DNA of 21,897 nt from Candidatus Kerfeldbacteria bacterium RIFOXYC2_FULL_38_9 (GTDB taxonomy: Bacteria > Patescibacteriota > Patescibacteriia > UBA9570 > XYC2-FULL-38-9). The first letter of the stretch is position 1. Each line of letters begins with the position of its first letter. Where the stretch lies: positions 1 through 21,897 of the forward strand of contig MHKJ01000066.1 in the NCBI GenBank assembly GCA_001818355.1. The letters run 5' to 3'. Position numbers and translations under genes: made by a program. A model generated the notes under the pieces. The model was given only the letters and a program-made list of their open reading frames with translations, was not told the origin of the DNA and searched no databases. Shown piece by piece: positions 14,210 through 21,120 of this stretch.

Positions 14210-14952
14210 AAATTTGAAACTGTATTACTTAAAGAAGCAACGTCGCTTTCTATACTATTGGCAGAATTAGTAAAAGCAAGGAGTTCCGCTTCCATATTAT
14301 TGGTGTCAGCAACGGTAGTTTCCAGTTCTTGAGTTAAAGATGCGATTGTTTCCGTAGACAAATCAACTTTTGCCATTTCATCAACCACAGCCGTACTTTC
14401 CGGTTCCGGGTTTGGTTCTGCGTTTTTATTATTGTTATTTTCGTTGTTATTATTATTGATATTAGTATTTTCGTTTTGATTGTTAGCAACAGGGTTATTG
14501 TTATTTTCCTCGTTTTGTTCATTTTGTTCAGTGGTTTTTGCTGGCGTATCATTATTGTTTTGTTTGTCAACCTCTGCTAATTCCGTGTGGTTATTTTGTT
14601 GTTTCGGCAAAAAAACAACCACTAACAAAATAGCAACCGCTACCACAGTGGTAGCCAGGGTGGGCATCAGGTAGTGTTTTTTCCAAACTTCCCACCAACG
14701 GGGTTGTTCTTGGTTTTGAGTTGCGGCTTTTTGTTTTTCCAGTAAACGATTTTTTAAAACTTTTTGAAACCCGGGATCGATTTCCGTGTTTGAAGTTAAA
14801 ACGTGCAATTGTAAAGCGGCTTGAAATTCCTGGTCTCCAACAAAATAACGAGGCGATTTTCCTTGTTTTAAGTCTGCCAAAGCCTCTTCCAGTTGTTCCG
14901 GAGAGAGTTGTTTTTCATTTTGGTTGTTTTTGATAAGTGGGGTGTTATTCAT
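14206..14952 (-). CDS. membrane-anchored anti-sigma-like protein with Asn-rich linker
   Basis: The 248-residue protein has a cytosolic N-terminal part of about 90 residues ('SPEQLEEALADLKQG', 'DPGFQKVLKNRLLEKQ') and one membrane helix (about 94-115). A low-complexity segment of about 60 residues dominated by Asn and Glu (119-176) follows, then an outer helical region with 'TIASLTQELETTVADTNNME'. It lies 8 bp inside the end of the ECF sigma gene, the classic place for an anti-sigma factor. No zinc-type H-x3-C-x2-C motif is present, so the match is to position and topology rather than to a named anti-sigma fold. The Asn repeat is AAT/AAC-rich and prone to length change. Confidence 0.75.
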   Translation of the reverse strand: MNNTPLIKNNQNEKQLSPEQLEEALADLKQGKSPRYFVGDQEFQAALQLHVLTSNTEIDPGFQKVLKNRLLEKQKAATQNQEQPRWWEVWKKHYLMPTLATTVVAVAILLVVVFLPKQQNNHTELAEVDKQNNNDTPAKTTEQNEQNEENNNNPVANNQNENTNINNNNNENNNNKNAEPNPEPESTAVVDEMAKVDLSTETIASLTQELETTVADTNNMEAELLAFTNSANSIESDVASLSNTVSNL

Positions 14953-15520
14953 AAGATTTTGGTGAAAATAGTGGCTGGTTGAGAGCGCTGGCTTTTTTTA
15001 AAGCGCGATGTTGTAAAACTTTGGCATTGCCAACCGTAATATTCATGGCTTGAGCTGTTTCTTTTAAAGAGTAATTTTTTAAAAAACGATATTCCAGAAT
15101 TTGGCGATAATTATCTTTTAATTGCGCCAAAGCTTGTTGTGCTTGTTTTTGTTTAAAAGCGTCATGTTGTTCTTGTTCTTTTTCTTCTTCCGCATCTGTT
15201 ACAGGAGTGGCCAGGCCAAGCACAGCCTCAATGTCGGTGGTGGGCATTTTGTATTTTTGTCGCCACAAATCCGCTATTTTTCTTTTCGCAATTTCGTAAC
15301 ACCAATTACGAAAACTGGCTCGTTCCTGGAATTTTTTCAAACCATTCAAAGCGGCCACAAACACTTCTTGGGCCAGATCTTCCGCGTCCTCCTGATTGCC
15401 CACTTTATAATATATAAAACGATACACCTGTTTAATGTGCAGTTCATAAAGGGCGGAAAACGCCTCTTGCTTTCCTTCTTTAGCCTGTAAAACCAGGCGA
15501 GAAGTATCTATCTTTCCCAT
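14945..15520 (-). CDS. ECF-type RNA polymerase sigma factor
   Basis: A sigma70 family protein of 191 residues containing only regions 2 and 4. Region 2 (about 18-88) includes 'AFSALYELHIKQVYRFIYYK' and 'NQEDAEDLAQEVFVAAL' (the -10-binding and core-binding helices) and 'FRNWCYEIAKRKIADLWR'. An acidic/Gln linker (about 100-128) precedes region 4 (about 129-178) with 'LKDNYRQILEYRFLKNYSLK' and the helix-turn-helix 'ETAQAMNITVGNAKVLQHRA'. It is first in a packed operon with the anti-sigma-like, exported and malic enzyme genes. A TAAAAT at 15558-15553 with a poor -35 (GAGACA, 15580-15575) could be its promoter. The signal that frees it is unknown. Confidence 0.95.
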   Translation of the reverse strand: MGKIDTSRLVLQAKEGKQEAFSALYELHIKQVYRFIYYKVGNQEDAEDLAQEVFVAALNGLKKFQERASFRNWCYEIAKRKIADLWRQKYKMPTTDIEAVLGLATPVTDAEEEKEQEQHDAFKQKQAQQALAQLKDNYRQILEYRFLKNYSLKETAQAMNITVGNAKVLQHRALKKASALNQPLFSPKSYE

Positions 15521-15597
15521 AATTTAAGTCGTTTCTTGGTTACAGTACAGTCATTTTAACACAATTTTTATTTTTGTCTCTATTTTTTTGATATTTT

Positions 15598-15626
15598 TTG
15601 TCATCTTGTCCATTTGCCTATATACT
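15598..15626 (+). promoter_or_regulatory. promoter of the MacB-like efflux operon
   Basis: TTGTCA (15598-15603), 17 bp, TATACT (15621-15626): five of six matches in each box. The start near 15633 leaves about 25 nt before the ATG at 15658. This rules out the in-frame ATG at 15598, which lies in the -35 box. Confidence 0.7.
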
Positions 15627-15657
15627 AGGTAGGAAAGTACAAAATTATTTTTATATT

Positions 15658-16332
15658 ATGAAAAAAACAAAAAAAGATCGTTTAAAAACAGTTATTTCTC
15701 TTCTGGTAGCCGTAGGTATTATAGGTTTTTTGATATTTTTGATTACTTATTCCCCGGCAGAAAATACGGTTGGCTACGAGCCTTTTACCGTAACCAAAAG
15801 AGATGTGGTGCGTTCTTTTCAGGCCACCGGCGTGGTTGTTGAAAATTTGATCAATCAAGAAAATGAAAGAGTGGTAGTGGTGGTGGTTGATGAATATGAA
15901 GTAACAGATTTGGCCACCGAGCAAACGGCCAACTTAACCATTGGCGCGTTAAAGGACACGACAACCTCCGGAAAAATTTATTCTATTTCAGACACCCCGC
16001 GTGTTAACGGAGATACCAGTGAATATGACGTGGTTATTCGTTTTGAAAAACAACCCGACCAGTTGCGCTTAGGAATGCACGTTGACGTAAATGTGGTTTT
16101 GGAAGATAAAAAAAACGTTCTGGCGGTTTTAAACGACAGTTTAAATAAACAAGATAATAGCCGGTATTATGTAGAAATGTTGACAGAGGTACGAAGAATC
16201 AGTTTGTCCAAAATTGGTTTGAACAAAGTGGCGCAAGAAACTGCCGAGCGGCAAGTGGAAATTGGTTTGCAAGGAGATGATTATACAGAAATTATAGACG
16301 GTCTTAAAGAAGGCGAGGTGATTGTTAAATAA
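15658..16332 (+). CDS. minimal membrane-fusion (adaptor) protein of an ABC efflux system
   Basis: The 224-residue protein has one N-terminal membrane anchor (about 11-31) and an extracytoplasmic beta-rich part. 'LTIGALKDTTTSGKIYSISD' and 'LRLGMHVDVNVVLEDKKNVL' resemble the beta-barrel of RND/MacA-type adaptors. 'VEIGLQGDDYTEIIDGLKEG' resembles the membrane-proximal domain ('v..G..~d..veI.sGLkeGd.Vv'). The lipoyl domain and alpha-helical hairpin of MacA are absent: the chain goes from the anchor almost straight to the barrel, about 150 residues shorter than MacA. It is first in an operon with an ATPase (2-bp gap) and a permease. A reduced adaptor without a hairpin makes sense in a cell with no outer-membrane TolC partner. 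Confidence 0.75.
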   Translation: MKKTKKDRLKTVISLLVAVGIIGFLIFLITYSPAENTVGYEPFTVTKRDVVRSFQATGVVVENLINQENERVVVVVVDEYEVTDLATEQTANLTIGALKDTTTSGKIYSISDTPRVNGDTSEYDVVIRFEKQPDQLRLGMHVDVNVVLEDKKNVLAVLNDSLNKQDNSRYYVEMLTEVRRISLSKIGLNKVAQETAERQVEIGLQGDDYTEIIDGLKEGEVIVK

Positions 16333-16334
16333 GT

Positions 16335-17015
16335 ATGATAAAAGTTACTAATCTTAAGAAAGATTTTGTAATGGGCGAAGTGGTGGTGCATGCTTTGCGC
16401 GGAGTTAGTTTTGAAGTGGCGCGTGGAGAATTTGTGGGAATTATGGGGCACAGCGGATCAGGCAAATCTACTTTGTTGCGCCAGCTGGGACTTATTGACG
16501 AACCGACAAGCGGAGAGATTATTTTAGACAATCATCCCACGCATGAACTTTCGGAAAAAGAACGCTCACGTTTTCGTTTGACACGCTTGGGTTATATTTT
16601 TCAAGAATTCGCGCTTATTCCGGAATTAACGGCCATAGAAAACGTGTTTTTGCCTGCCATGATGCGCGGCGGAAATCACGAGGAATATTATCAAAAGGCG
16701 GAAGAAATGTTGCGCATAGTCGGCCTGGCAGATCGTTTAAACCATCGTCCGGCTGAACTTTCCGGCGGGCAACAACAACGCGTAGCCGTGGCCAGGTCTT
16801 TAATTAACTCTCCCAGCGTGCTTTTTGCCGACGAGCCCACGGCCAATTTAGATTCGCACGCGAGCCAAACCGTAATGGATACTTTTAAAAATTTAAACCA
16901 AACTTTGCAACAAACCATTATTATTGTTACGCACGAACCGGAAGACTCTCAATATTTAGATCGTGTGTTGTGGATGAAAGACGGCCGGTTGTCTCTTAAA
17001 AAACCAAAAATATGA
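16335..17015 (+). CDS. ABC transporter ATPase, MacB/LolD type
   Basis: The 226-residue ATPase shows all hallmarks. Walker A is 'GHSGSGKST' (38-46), the Q-loop is 'IFQEF' (Q90), the signature is 'LSGGQQQRVAVARSL' (142-156), Walker B is 'VLFADEPT' (162-169), and the switch histidine is in 'VTHEPE' (H200). The D-loop 'ANLDS' is the MacB/LolD/FtsE-group form. It energises the FtsX-type permease encoded next, with which it overlaps by 4 bp (ATGA), while the adaptor gene ends 2 bp before it. Such three-gene sets export peptides or lipoproteins, or transmit mechanical force across the membrane; the substrate here is not known. Confidence 0.95.
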   Translation: MIKVTNLKKDFVMGEVVVHALRGVSFEVARGEFVGIMGHSGSGKSTLLRQLGLIDEPTSGEIILDNHPTHELSEKERSRFRLTRLGYIFQEFALIPELTAIENVFLPAMMRGGNHEEYYQKAEEMLRIVGLADRLNHRPAELSGGQQQRVAVARSLINSPSVLFADEPTANLDSHASQTVMDTFKNLNQTLQQTIIIVTHEPEDSQYLDRVLWMKDGRLSLKKPKI

Positions 17016-18232
17016 AACGATATTTACGCACAATTCGCGTGGGCGTTTTTCTCACCGTTCGTTCCATTACGCGGGGCAGTATCGGTACAACCGTAATGAC
17101 TGTTTTTATGATGGCGATGATTTTTATGAATTTGATTTTTTTAACCGCCATTATTAACGGTTTAACCAACACGGCGCAAAAACAGATTATCAACACCCTC
17201 ACCGGCCACGTGTTGGTGGAAGCACCCGCGGGAGAATTGTATATGCCGCGCGCCAATTACGTTTATCAACAATTATTAGACGTGCCGGGAGTGCAGAATA
17301 TCAGTGCGCGTACTAATTTTTCCGCAGAAATTACCATCAGCGGCGAACAAGGCTCATACCGCGGGGTGGCTATTGATCCCGCGCAAGAGGCCATGGTTAC
17401 TACTGTAGCCGAACACATAGTATCCGGACGTTATTTGAAAAATGATGATACCAACAAACTTATTTTAGGCAATCAAGTGGCCGGAGATAAAAATAACGAC
17501 GTGGAAATGCAGGCTTATTCTTTAAAAGGCGCGCAAGTGGGAGATTGGGTTAATTTGCAATTTTCCAATGGCCGGTCTCAGCGGTTTGAGGTGGTGGGAA
17601 TTTTTGATACGGATTTTGTCCAGGCCGATAACCGATTTTTTATTTCTCAACAAGAATTTTTTGCTCTTTTTAAAGAATATAAAAATCACGCCTCGGAATT
17701 TGCGGTTAAAATCACCCCCACTGCGGATGTCAACACGGTCGCCGATGATATCAAAGCCCTGCCGCTTAAGATAAAAACGCGCACTTGGAAAGAAACCGCG
17801 GGTATTGTGGACAGTTTTACTTCCAGTTTTGACATGGTGAACGTGATTGTGAGTTTTGCGGGCTTGTTAGTGGCCGGCATTACTATTTTTATTGTGATGT
17901 ATATTGATGTGATCAATCGTAAACGGCAAATCGGCATTTTACGCGCCATTGGTATTACGGAAAATTCCATTGCTCTTTCTTATTTAATGCGCGCCTTGCT
18001 TTATGCTTTTTTCGGGGTAATTTTGGGTATGCTTATTTTCAAATTCGCGATTATTCCGTTATTTTTACAACATCCGCTCAAATTGCCCGTAGGCCAGGTT
18101 TCTTTAATGATCGCTTATAGTTTAATGTACGTGCGCGCCTTGGCTTTGTTTGTAGTCGCTTTTTTAGGGTCATATATTCCCATTCAACGCGTTTTACGCA
18201 TGCATATTATCGAGGCGATTTGGGGAAAATAA
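17012..18232 (+). CDS. FtsX/MacB-like ABC permease
   Basis: The 406-residue protein has one N-terminal membrane helix (about 25-48), a large extracytoplasmic domain (about 50-270, MacB_PCD-like, with 'GEQGSYRGVAIDP' and 'FEVVGIFDTDF'), then three helices (about 274-297, 325-347, 364-390). 'RKRQIGILRAIG' (303-314), between helices 2 and 3, is the coupling segment characteristic of FtsX-type permeases. Topology and length fit a half-transporter that dimerises with two copies of the ATPase. The ATG overlaps the ATPase stop by 4 bp. The last 26 bp overlap the convergent GRAM-like gene. Confidence 0.92.
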   Translation: MKRYLRTIRVGVFLTVRSITRGSIGTTVMTVFMMAMIFMNLIFLTAIINGLTNTAQKQIINTLTGHVLVEAPAGELYMPRANYVYQQLLDVPGVQNISARTNFSAEITISGEQGSYRGVAIDPAQEAMVTTVAEHIVSGRYLKNDDTNKLILGNQVAGDKNNDVEMQAYSLKGAQVGDWVNLQFSNGRSQRFEVVGIFDTDFVQADNRFFISQQEFFALFKEYKNHASEFAVKITPTADVNTVADDIKALPLKIKTRTWKETAGIVDSFTSSFDMVNVIVSFAGLLVAGITIFIVMYIDVINRKRQIGILRAIGITENSIALSYLMRALLYAFFGVILGMLIFKFAIIPLFLQHPLKLPVGQVSLMIAYSLMYVRALALFVVAFLGSYIPIQRVLRMHIIEAIWGK

Positions 18233-18554
18233 CAGGTGGTAGTTTTTTTATTTCTTGCTCAAGCAAGCGTTTCCAAATTTTTCGCAACCAAACAATAAAC
18301 TGTTGTTTTTGTTCGTTTTTTAAGAGAATCAGCAAGCCGTGCGAAAAAAACTTTAAATTATTTTTTAGTTCCAAACCGATAATGTTTTGCAAGGGTATGG
18401 AAAGATGATATTGCTTAAAATTAAGAGCATGAGTAACAAAATATAACCGTTGATTGGTTAAATACAATTTGCCGGTCATGCGGACATGATGTTCAAAATG
18501 ATTGGCATACCCTTGGCGGATAATGTGCTCTTGCGGTTGTAAAACAATATTCAT
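18207..18554 (-). CDS. small GRAM/PH-like domain protein
   Basis: The protein has 115 residues when started at the ATG at 18554; a TTG at 18572 would add six residues and is less likely. 'GKLYLTNQRLYFVTHA' followed by 'LSIPLQNIIGLELK' is the strand pattern of GRAM/bacterial PH-like domains ('G.lylTn.Rlif......~ipl..I..v'). The second half is a basic helix with 'VWLRKIWKRLLEQEIKKL'. GRAM domains bind lipids or proteins at membranes; the role here is unknown. It converges with the permease gene and overlaps its last 26 bp, and it has no operon partner. Confidence 0.65.
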   Translation of the reverse strand: MNIVLQPQEHIIRQGYANHFEHHVRMTGKLYLTNQRLYFVTHALNFKQYHLSIPLQNIIGLELKNNLKFFSHGLLILLKNEQKQQFIVWLRKIWKRLLEQEIKKLPPVIFPKSPR

Positions 18555-18590
18555 AATGCTTATTCTACACAACCATTCCGTCGGCGTCTA

Positions 18591-18709
18591 CTAAAAATCA
18601 AAACGTGATGCTGTATCAAAAAAATCATCATATTGAGCCATAGGACATAATTTGTAATTAAAATAAAACACGGTCAAGAAAAAATTTTGGGCGGACAATA
18701 GCAGTATTA
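18591..18709 (-). pseudogene. fragment of an MNT-type nucleotidyltransferase gene
   Basis: The minus-strand stretch ATG at 18641 to TAG at 18591-18593 reads 'MAQYDDFFDTASRFDF'. It matches 'RAQYDDFFDIEPHGFD' in the intact nucleotidyltransferase encoded at 20412-20738. The DNA at 18614-18638 is identical over 25 nt to 20504-20528. Upstream of it a related frame ('IVRPKF', compare 'IISPQF') is out of register, so indels have broken the gene. It is a decayed copy left beside the broken HEPN gene. Confidence 0.55.
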
Positions 18710-19138
18710 TTATATATCAGTTTTTTTGATGTTTTGTTGACGAGCAATTTTACGACCTTGTTTAGTAAGATTTTCAAATTTTACTAAATCATTCTTGGAA
18801 GTTTTAAGCATCAGTTCAATTGTGGGGCGCAGTTTTGGCAAATCTTGGGTAGCAACTGTCCAGATAATCAGTTTATCAATGCCAAAATAAGCGTGAATAA
18901 CAATGTTACGCATGCCAATGATTTGCGACCAGGGTACTTCTGCATACTGCTTTTGTAACTCTGGAGGAATATTGCGCGCGGCTTCGCCAATAATTTCAGT
19001 GTTGCGCACTACGCTATCTACCGCCTGCTTATTACGCGGATCTTCAAAATCAGTAAAGTCTCAGTCGGCAATCTAGTCTTCAATGGTGTCTATTGCTTCT
19101 AAAATGTCTTGCAAAAAAAACGAATATTGGCGCTGCAT
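18710..19138 (-). pseudogene. HEPN (HepT/DUF86-like) gene broken by two in-frame stops
   Basis: Reading from the ATG at 19138-19136, the frame gives 'MQRQYSFFLQDILEAIDTIE', a typical DUF86 start. It then hits TAG at 19075-19073 and TGA at 19063-19061. After these it continues 'DFTDFEDPRNKQAVDSVV' and 'RNTEIIGEAARNIP' to the end. The toxin motif R-x4-H-x-Y ('RNIVIHAY') is intact. The usual family layout shows that nothing but the two stops is wrong, so decay is recent. An internal start could still yield a 99-residue C-terminal product (from 19009). TGA is a stop in neighbouring genes, so recoding is not supported. The intact nucleotidyltransferase partner lies 5 bp upstream. Confidence 0.8.
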
Positions 19139-19143
19139 AGTTC

Positions 19144-19434
19144 TTAAGTATAGACAATGTCTGCAAGAATTTGTTGTTTAAGCTGTGGTTTTAAGGCATT
19201 AGGAGTTACCAGGTCTACTGGTTTGCCAAATTGTTGCTCTAAATATTCTTTTAGGGCAATGAATTGCAAGCCAACAGGACGAGAAAATTCTACCAGTACA
19301 TCAACGTCACTATTGTCAGTTTGCTGGCCGCGGGCATAAGAACCAAAAAAGCCAATGCGTTTTACATGAAAATTTTGTTGCAAAAAAGGTTTGCAAGTTA
19401 TAAGGTTTTGTTTAATAACATTTTTATCAGTCAT
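19144..19434 (-). CDS. minimal nucleotidyltransferase (MntA-like antitoxin)
   Basis: The protein has 96 residues from the ATG at 19434; a GTG at 19482 would lie upstream of the promoter and is rejected. It is a small polymerase-beta-fold nucleotidyltransferase with 'FGSYARGQQTDNSDVDVLVE', giving the G-S-x10-D-x-D signature (G31, S32, D43, D45). MntA proteins silence HEPN ribonucleases by adding AMP to the tyrosine of R-x4-H-x-Y. Its partner HEPN gene, 5 bp downstream, is now a pseudogene, so this antitoxin may be orphaned or act on the other HEPN proteins. The promoter at 19444-19472 leaves only about 3 nt of leader. Confidence 0.88.
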   Translation of the reverse strand: MTDKNVIKQNLITCKPFLQQNFHVKRIGFFGSYARGQQTDNSDVDVLVEFSRPVGLQFIALKEYLEQQFGKPVDLVTPNALKPQLKQQILADIVYT

Positions 19435-19443
19435 ATAAGGGTG

Positions 19444-19472
19444 ATTATATCTCCTCTTGACAAAAAAGTCAA
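19444..19472 (-). promoter_or_regulatory. promoter of the first MNT/HEPN module, with TTGAC/GTCAA palindrome
   Basis: Minus strand: TTGACT (19472-19467), 17 bp, TATAAT (19449-19444). The -35 is one arm of a TTGAC-N6-GTCAA palindrome. A 23-nt stretch (19452-19474) is identical to 21129-21151 at the third module. The start is expected at about 19437, so the mRNA is nearly leaderless. Confidence 0.75.
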
Positions 19473-19509
19473 AAAAAATCACCGTTACAACAAAGGTAAA
19501 TTATTTTTT
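19468..19509. repeat. module-junction direct repeat, copy 1
   Basis: This 42-bp stretch aligns without gaps to 20379-20420 with about 34 identities, including GTCAAAAAAA, CAACAAA and GTAAATTATTTT. It lies between the promoter of one HEPN/MNT module and the 3' end of the next, covering the stop of the HEPN gene at 19501. Confidence 0.6.
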
Positions 19510-19962
19510 GTGTTTTTCTACAAAATCACTTACGGCTTTAATGTATTTGGGAAACAGTTTAATCGTATTTTGTAAGGATTTATAAAATTTTATGGAATCT
19601 AAATGGTCATATTCATGTACCAATGTATTGCGTGCTCCAGCACATGGCTGAACCTGCTCACACAATTCTTGCGTAATTATATTTTGTGCAACCATCTCTG
19701 CAAAAGATTCACGATAAGTTTTTGGTGTTTTTCCTTTTAATTTACGTAACAAATAAAAATTAATATCCAAAATTCTAGTAATTACACGTTCTAACCAGCG
19801 TTCTGTGGCATCTTTGTATAAACCATTAGTTATTAATTCTTCATAAGAAAAATCTTTAAGCACTTTTTCAATTTTTTCCAAATCTTCAAAAATATAAGCG
19901 CTTTTTTGATTGATAAAATCAATATCGGTTTGATCAAATATTGGCGATTTTTTCTTGGACAT
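19501..19962 (-). CDS. hepT: HepT-like HEPN ribonuclease toxin
   Basis: The 153-residue protein is an all-helical HEPN protein of the HepT/DUF86 group. 'ARNTLVHEYDH' contains R-x4-H-x-Y (R111, H116, Y118), the RNase motif whose tyrosine is AMPylated by MntA. The N-terminal helix 'DQTDIDFINQKSAYIFEDL' and 'ITRILDINFYLLRK' are typical of the family. It overlaps the end of the upstream MntA-like gene by 29 bp, so the pair is translated together. All key residues are present, so the toxin should be active. Confidence 0.9.
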   Translation of the reverse strand: MSKKKSPIFDQTDIDFINQKSAYIFEDLEKIEKVLKDFSYEELITNGLYKDATERWLERVITRILDINFYLLRKLKGKTPKTYRESFAEMVAQNIITQELCEQVQPCAGARNTLVHEYDHLDSIKFYKSLQNTIKLFPKYIKAVSDFVEKHKK

Positions 19963-20347
19963 ATTTTTCTGTTAAATTAAATAGTGGTCTGGCATCCATA
20001 TAAGTATGCAACGCTTTAATGTAAAATAAAACATCATTTTTTTGTGTGCCATAAAGCAATATTCCATCTTGGGCAATACCAAACAGTAATAATGGCGGAG
20101 CATTGTTGATGTTTACCAAATCAACCAGCTCGCATTTATTTTTTAATATTTTTTGTATTTCGGTTTCAAAATCAACATATTCTTCTAATGAAAAAGATTT
20201 TTTGTTCACGCGCTCGTAAGCCAAATCTAAATCACTGTTTTTGTGATTGTCGCCACGGGCAAAAGAGCCAAAAAGATAGAGGAGTTTAAGGTTATAATTT
20301 TTAGCCAGTTTGGCGATTTTTCTTTTTTGTTGAACGGTTATTTTCAT
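19934..20347 (-). CDS. mntA: MntA-like nucleotidyltransferase antitoxin
   Basis: The protein has 137 residues from the ATG at 20347; the upstream start at 20383 lies in the -35 box and is rejected. 'YLFGSFARGDNHKNSDLDLA' gives G-S-x10-D-x-D (G27, S28, D39, D41). The C-terminal part extends about 40 residues beyond minimal MNT proteins, with 'VNINNAPPLLLFGIAQDG' typical of MntA. It should AMPylate the HepT partner, whose gene overlaps by 29 bp. The -10 box at 20359-20354 sits 6 nt before the ATG, so the mRNA is leaderless. Confidence 0.9.
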   Translation of the reverse strand: MKITVQQKRKIAKLAKNYNLKLLYLFGSFARGDNHKNSDLDLAYERVNKKSFSLEEYVDFETEIQKILKNKCELVDLVNINNAPPLLLFGIAQDGILLYGTQKNDVLFYIKALHTYMDARPLFNLTEKYVQEKIANI

Positions 20348-20353
20348 ATTTAA

Positions 20354-20383
20354 AATATACCATTTTTTTGTTGTAAAAGTCAA
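20354..20383 (-). promoter_or_regulatory. promoter of the mntA/hepT module
   Basis: Minus strand: TTGACT (20383-20378), 18 bp, TATATT (20359-20354). The expected start coincides with the ATG at 20347. The -35 and the flanking sequence match the first module's promoter, but the second palindrome arm is lost here. Confidence 0.65.
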
Positions 20384-20420
20384 AAAAATTCACTGCCGCA
20401 ACAAACGTAAATTATTTTAT
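20379..20420. repeat. module-junction direct repeat, copy 2
   Basis: Second copy of the 42-bp repeat at 19468-19509. It again sits between a module's promoter and the 3' end of the neighbouring module, covering the stop of the nucleotidyltransferase gene at 20412. Confidence 0.6.
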
Positions 20421-20738
20421 TTGTATTCCGTGTTTTAACACCTCGTAAGCCACCGGATTTTCTTTTGGGTTGAAATTTTTTTTATCAAAACCATGTGGTT
20501 CGATATCAAAAAAATCATCATATTGAGCGCGCGCCAACAGTTTGGTTTTTTTCTTCCAATTTTTAAATTGAGGAGAGATGATACATACATCAATATCACT
20601 ATTTTTGTGCTGAGTGCCTTTAGCCCAGGAGCCAAAAACATAAGCACTATCAATTTTAACGCCTTGTTTTTCCAAAATACCAAGATAGCCCCACACGTAA
20701 GGACTTATTTTTTTTGGGATAGTTCTTTTTTTAGCCAT
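20412..20738 (-). CDS. nucleotidyltransferase of the third HEPN/MNT module
   Basis: The 108-residue protein has 'YVFGSWAKGTQHKNSDIDVC', giving G-S-x10-D-x-D (G36, S37, D48, D50). The rest is basic and short ('KNWKKKTKLLARAQYDDFF', then 'PVAYEVLKHGIQI'), as in the minimal nucleotidyltransferases paired with PF05168-type HEPN proteins. It follows the HEPN gene and overlaps it by 34 bp, the reverse order of the other two modules. A 25-nt segment is repeated exactly in the relic at 18591-18709. The active site is complete. Confidence 0.88.
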   Translation of the reverse strand: MAKKRTIPKKISPYVWGYLGILEKQGVKIDSAYVFGSWAKGTQHKNSDIDVCIISPQFKNWKKKTKLLARAQYDDFFDIEPHGFDKKNFNPKENPVAYEVLKHGIQIK

Positions 20739-21109
20739 AGGTAGTAGTTTTCAATTTTTTTTAACTGTTTTTTTGTATATTCCAGCGTACAGTTTTTTCT
20801 AAAATTATTTTTTTCAATATCATAGCGTCCGGCTTGATTAAAAGATGTTATGATAGCAAATTCTTCTTTTTGTTTTTTATCCAGTAGTAATCCTGTTTGT
20901 TGGGCTAATTTTGGCAACGCATGGATAAAGTCTGGCTGTTTTTTAGTATTTTGTACAACCAAAGCTTTGAGTATTTTTTCTAAAGTTAGATGGCCAAAAA
21001 AGAGGCTTTCAGGATATTTTTTTTTTTCAAATAAAATAATCGCTATTTCCCAACTTCTAGTAGCTTCGTTTTGCCAATAAGAGATCAATTTTGATACGTT
21101 TATGGACAT
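20705..21109 (-). CDS. HEPN-domain protein (PF05168-like)
   Basis: The 134-residue helical protein has the HEPN pattern of the PF05168 type. 'ISYWQNEATRSWEIAIILFE' is helix 1, 'YPESLFFGHLTLEKILKALV' is helix 2 with the conserved 'H..lEK.LKA', and 'DFIHALPKLAQQTGL' is the helix with the conserved His. 'FNQAGRYDIE' follows. It lacks the R-x4-H-x-Y motif of HepT, so toxicity and mode of control may differ. It precedes its nucleotidyltransferase partner with a 34-bp overlap. Its promoter at 21121-21149 shares the TTGAC/GTCAA palindrome with module one. Confidence 0.87.
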   Translation of the reverse strand: MSINVSKLISYWQNEATRSWEIAIILFEKKKYPESLFFGHLTLEKILKALVVQNTKKQPDFIHALPKLAQQTGLLLDKKQKEEFAIITSFNQAGRYDIEKNNFRKNCTLEYTKKQLKKIENYYLWLKKELSQKK

Positions 21110-21120
21110 ATAATGTAGTA

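Noticed and set aside
14334..14570. Ile/Thr/Lys-rich minus-strand frame within the anti-sigma-like gene
   Set aside because: It is the shifted reading of the Asn-rich repeat; the main frame has a membrane helix and operon overlaps.
15598..15657. Twenty-residue N-terminal extension of the adaptor protein
   Set aside because: The ATG at 15598 lies in the -35 box of a good promoter; the ATG at 15658 gives a normal membrane anchor.
19061..19063. TGA as a sense codon (recoded genetic code)
   Set aside because: Only one gene shows it, together with a TAG. Other genes end properly at TGA (for example at 5020-5022 and at the end of the ATPase gene), so the gene is a pseudogene.
19468..19509. Integron attC-like site at the module junction
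   Set aside because: No GTTRRRY core with a matching inverse core site is visible and no integrase lies in the window, so only the term direct repeat is justified.
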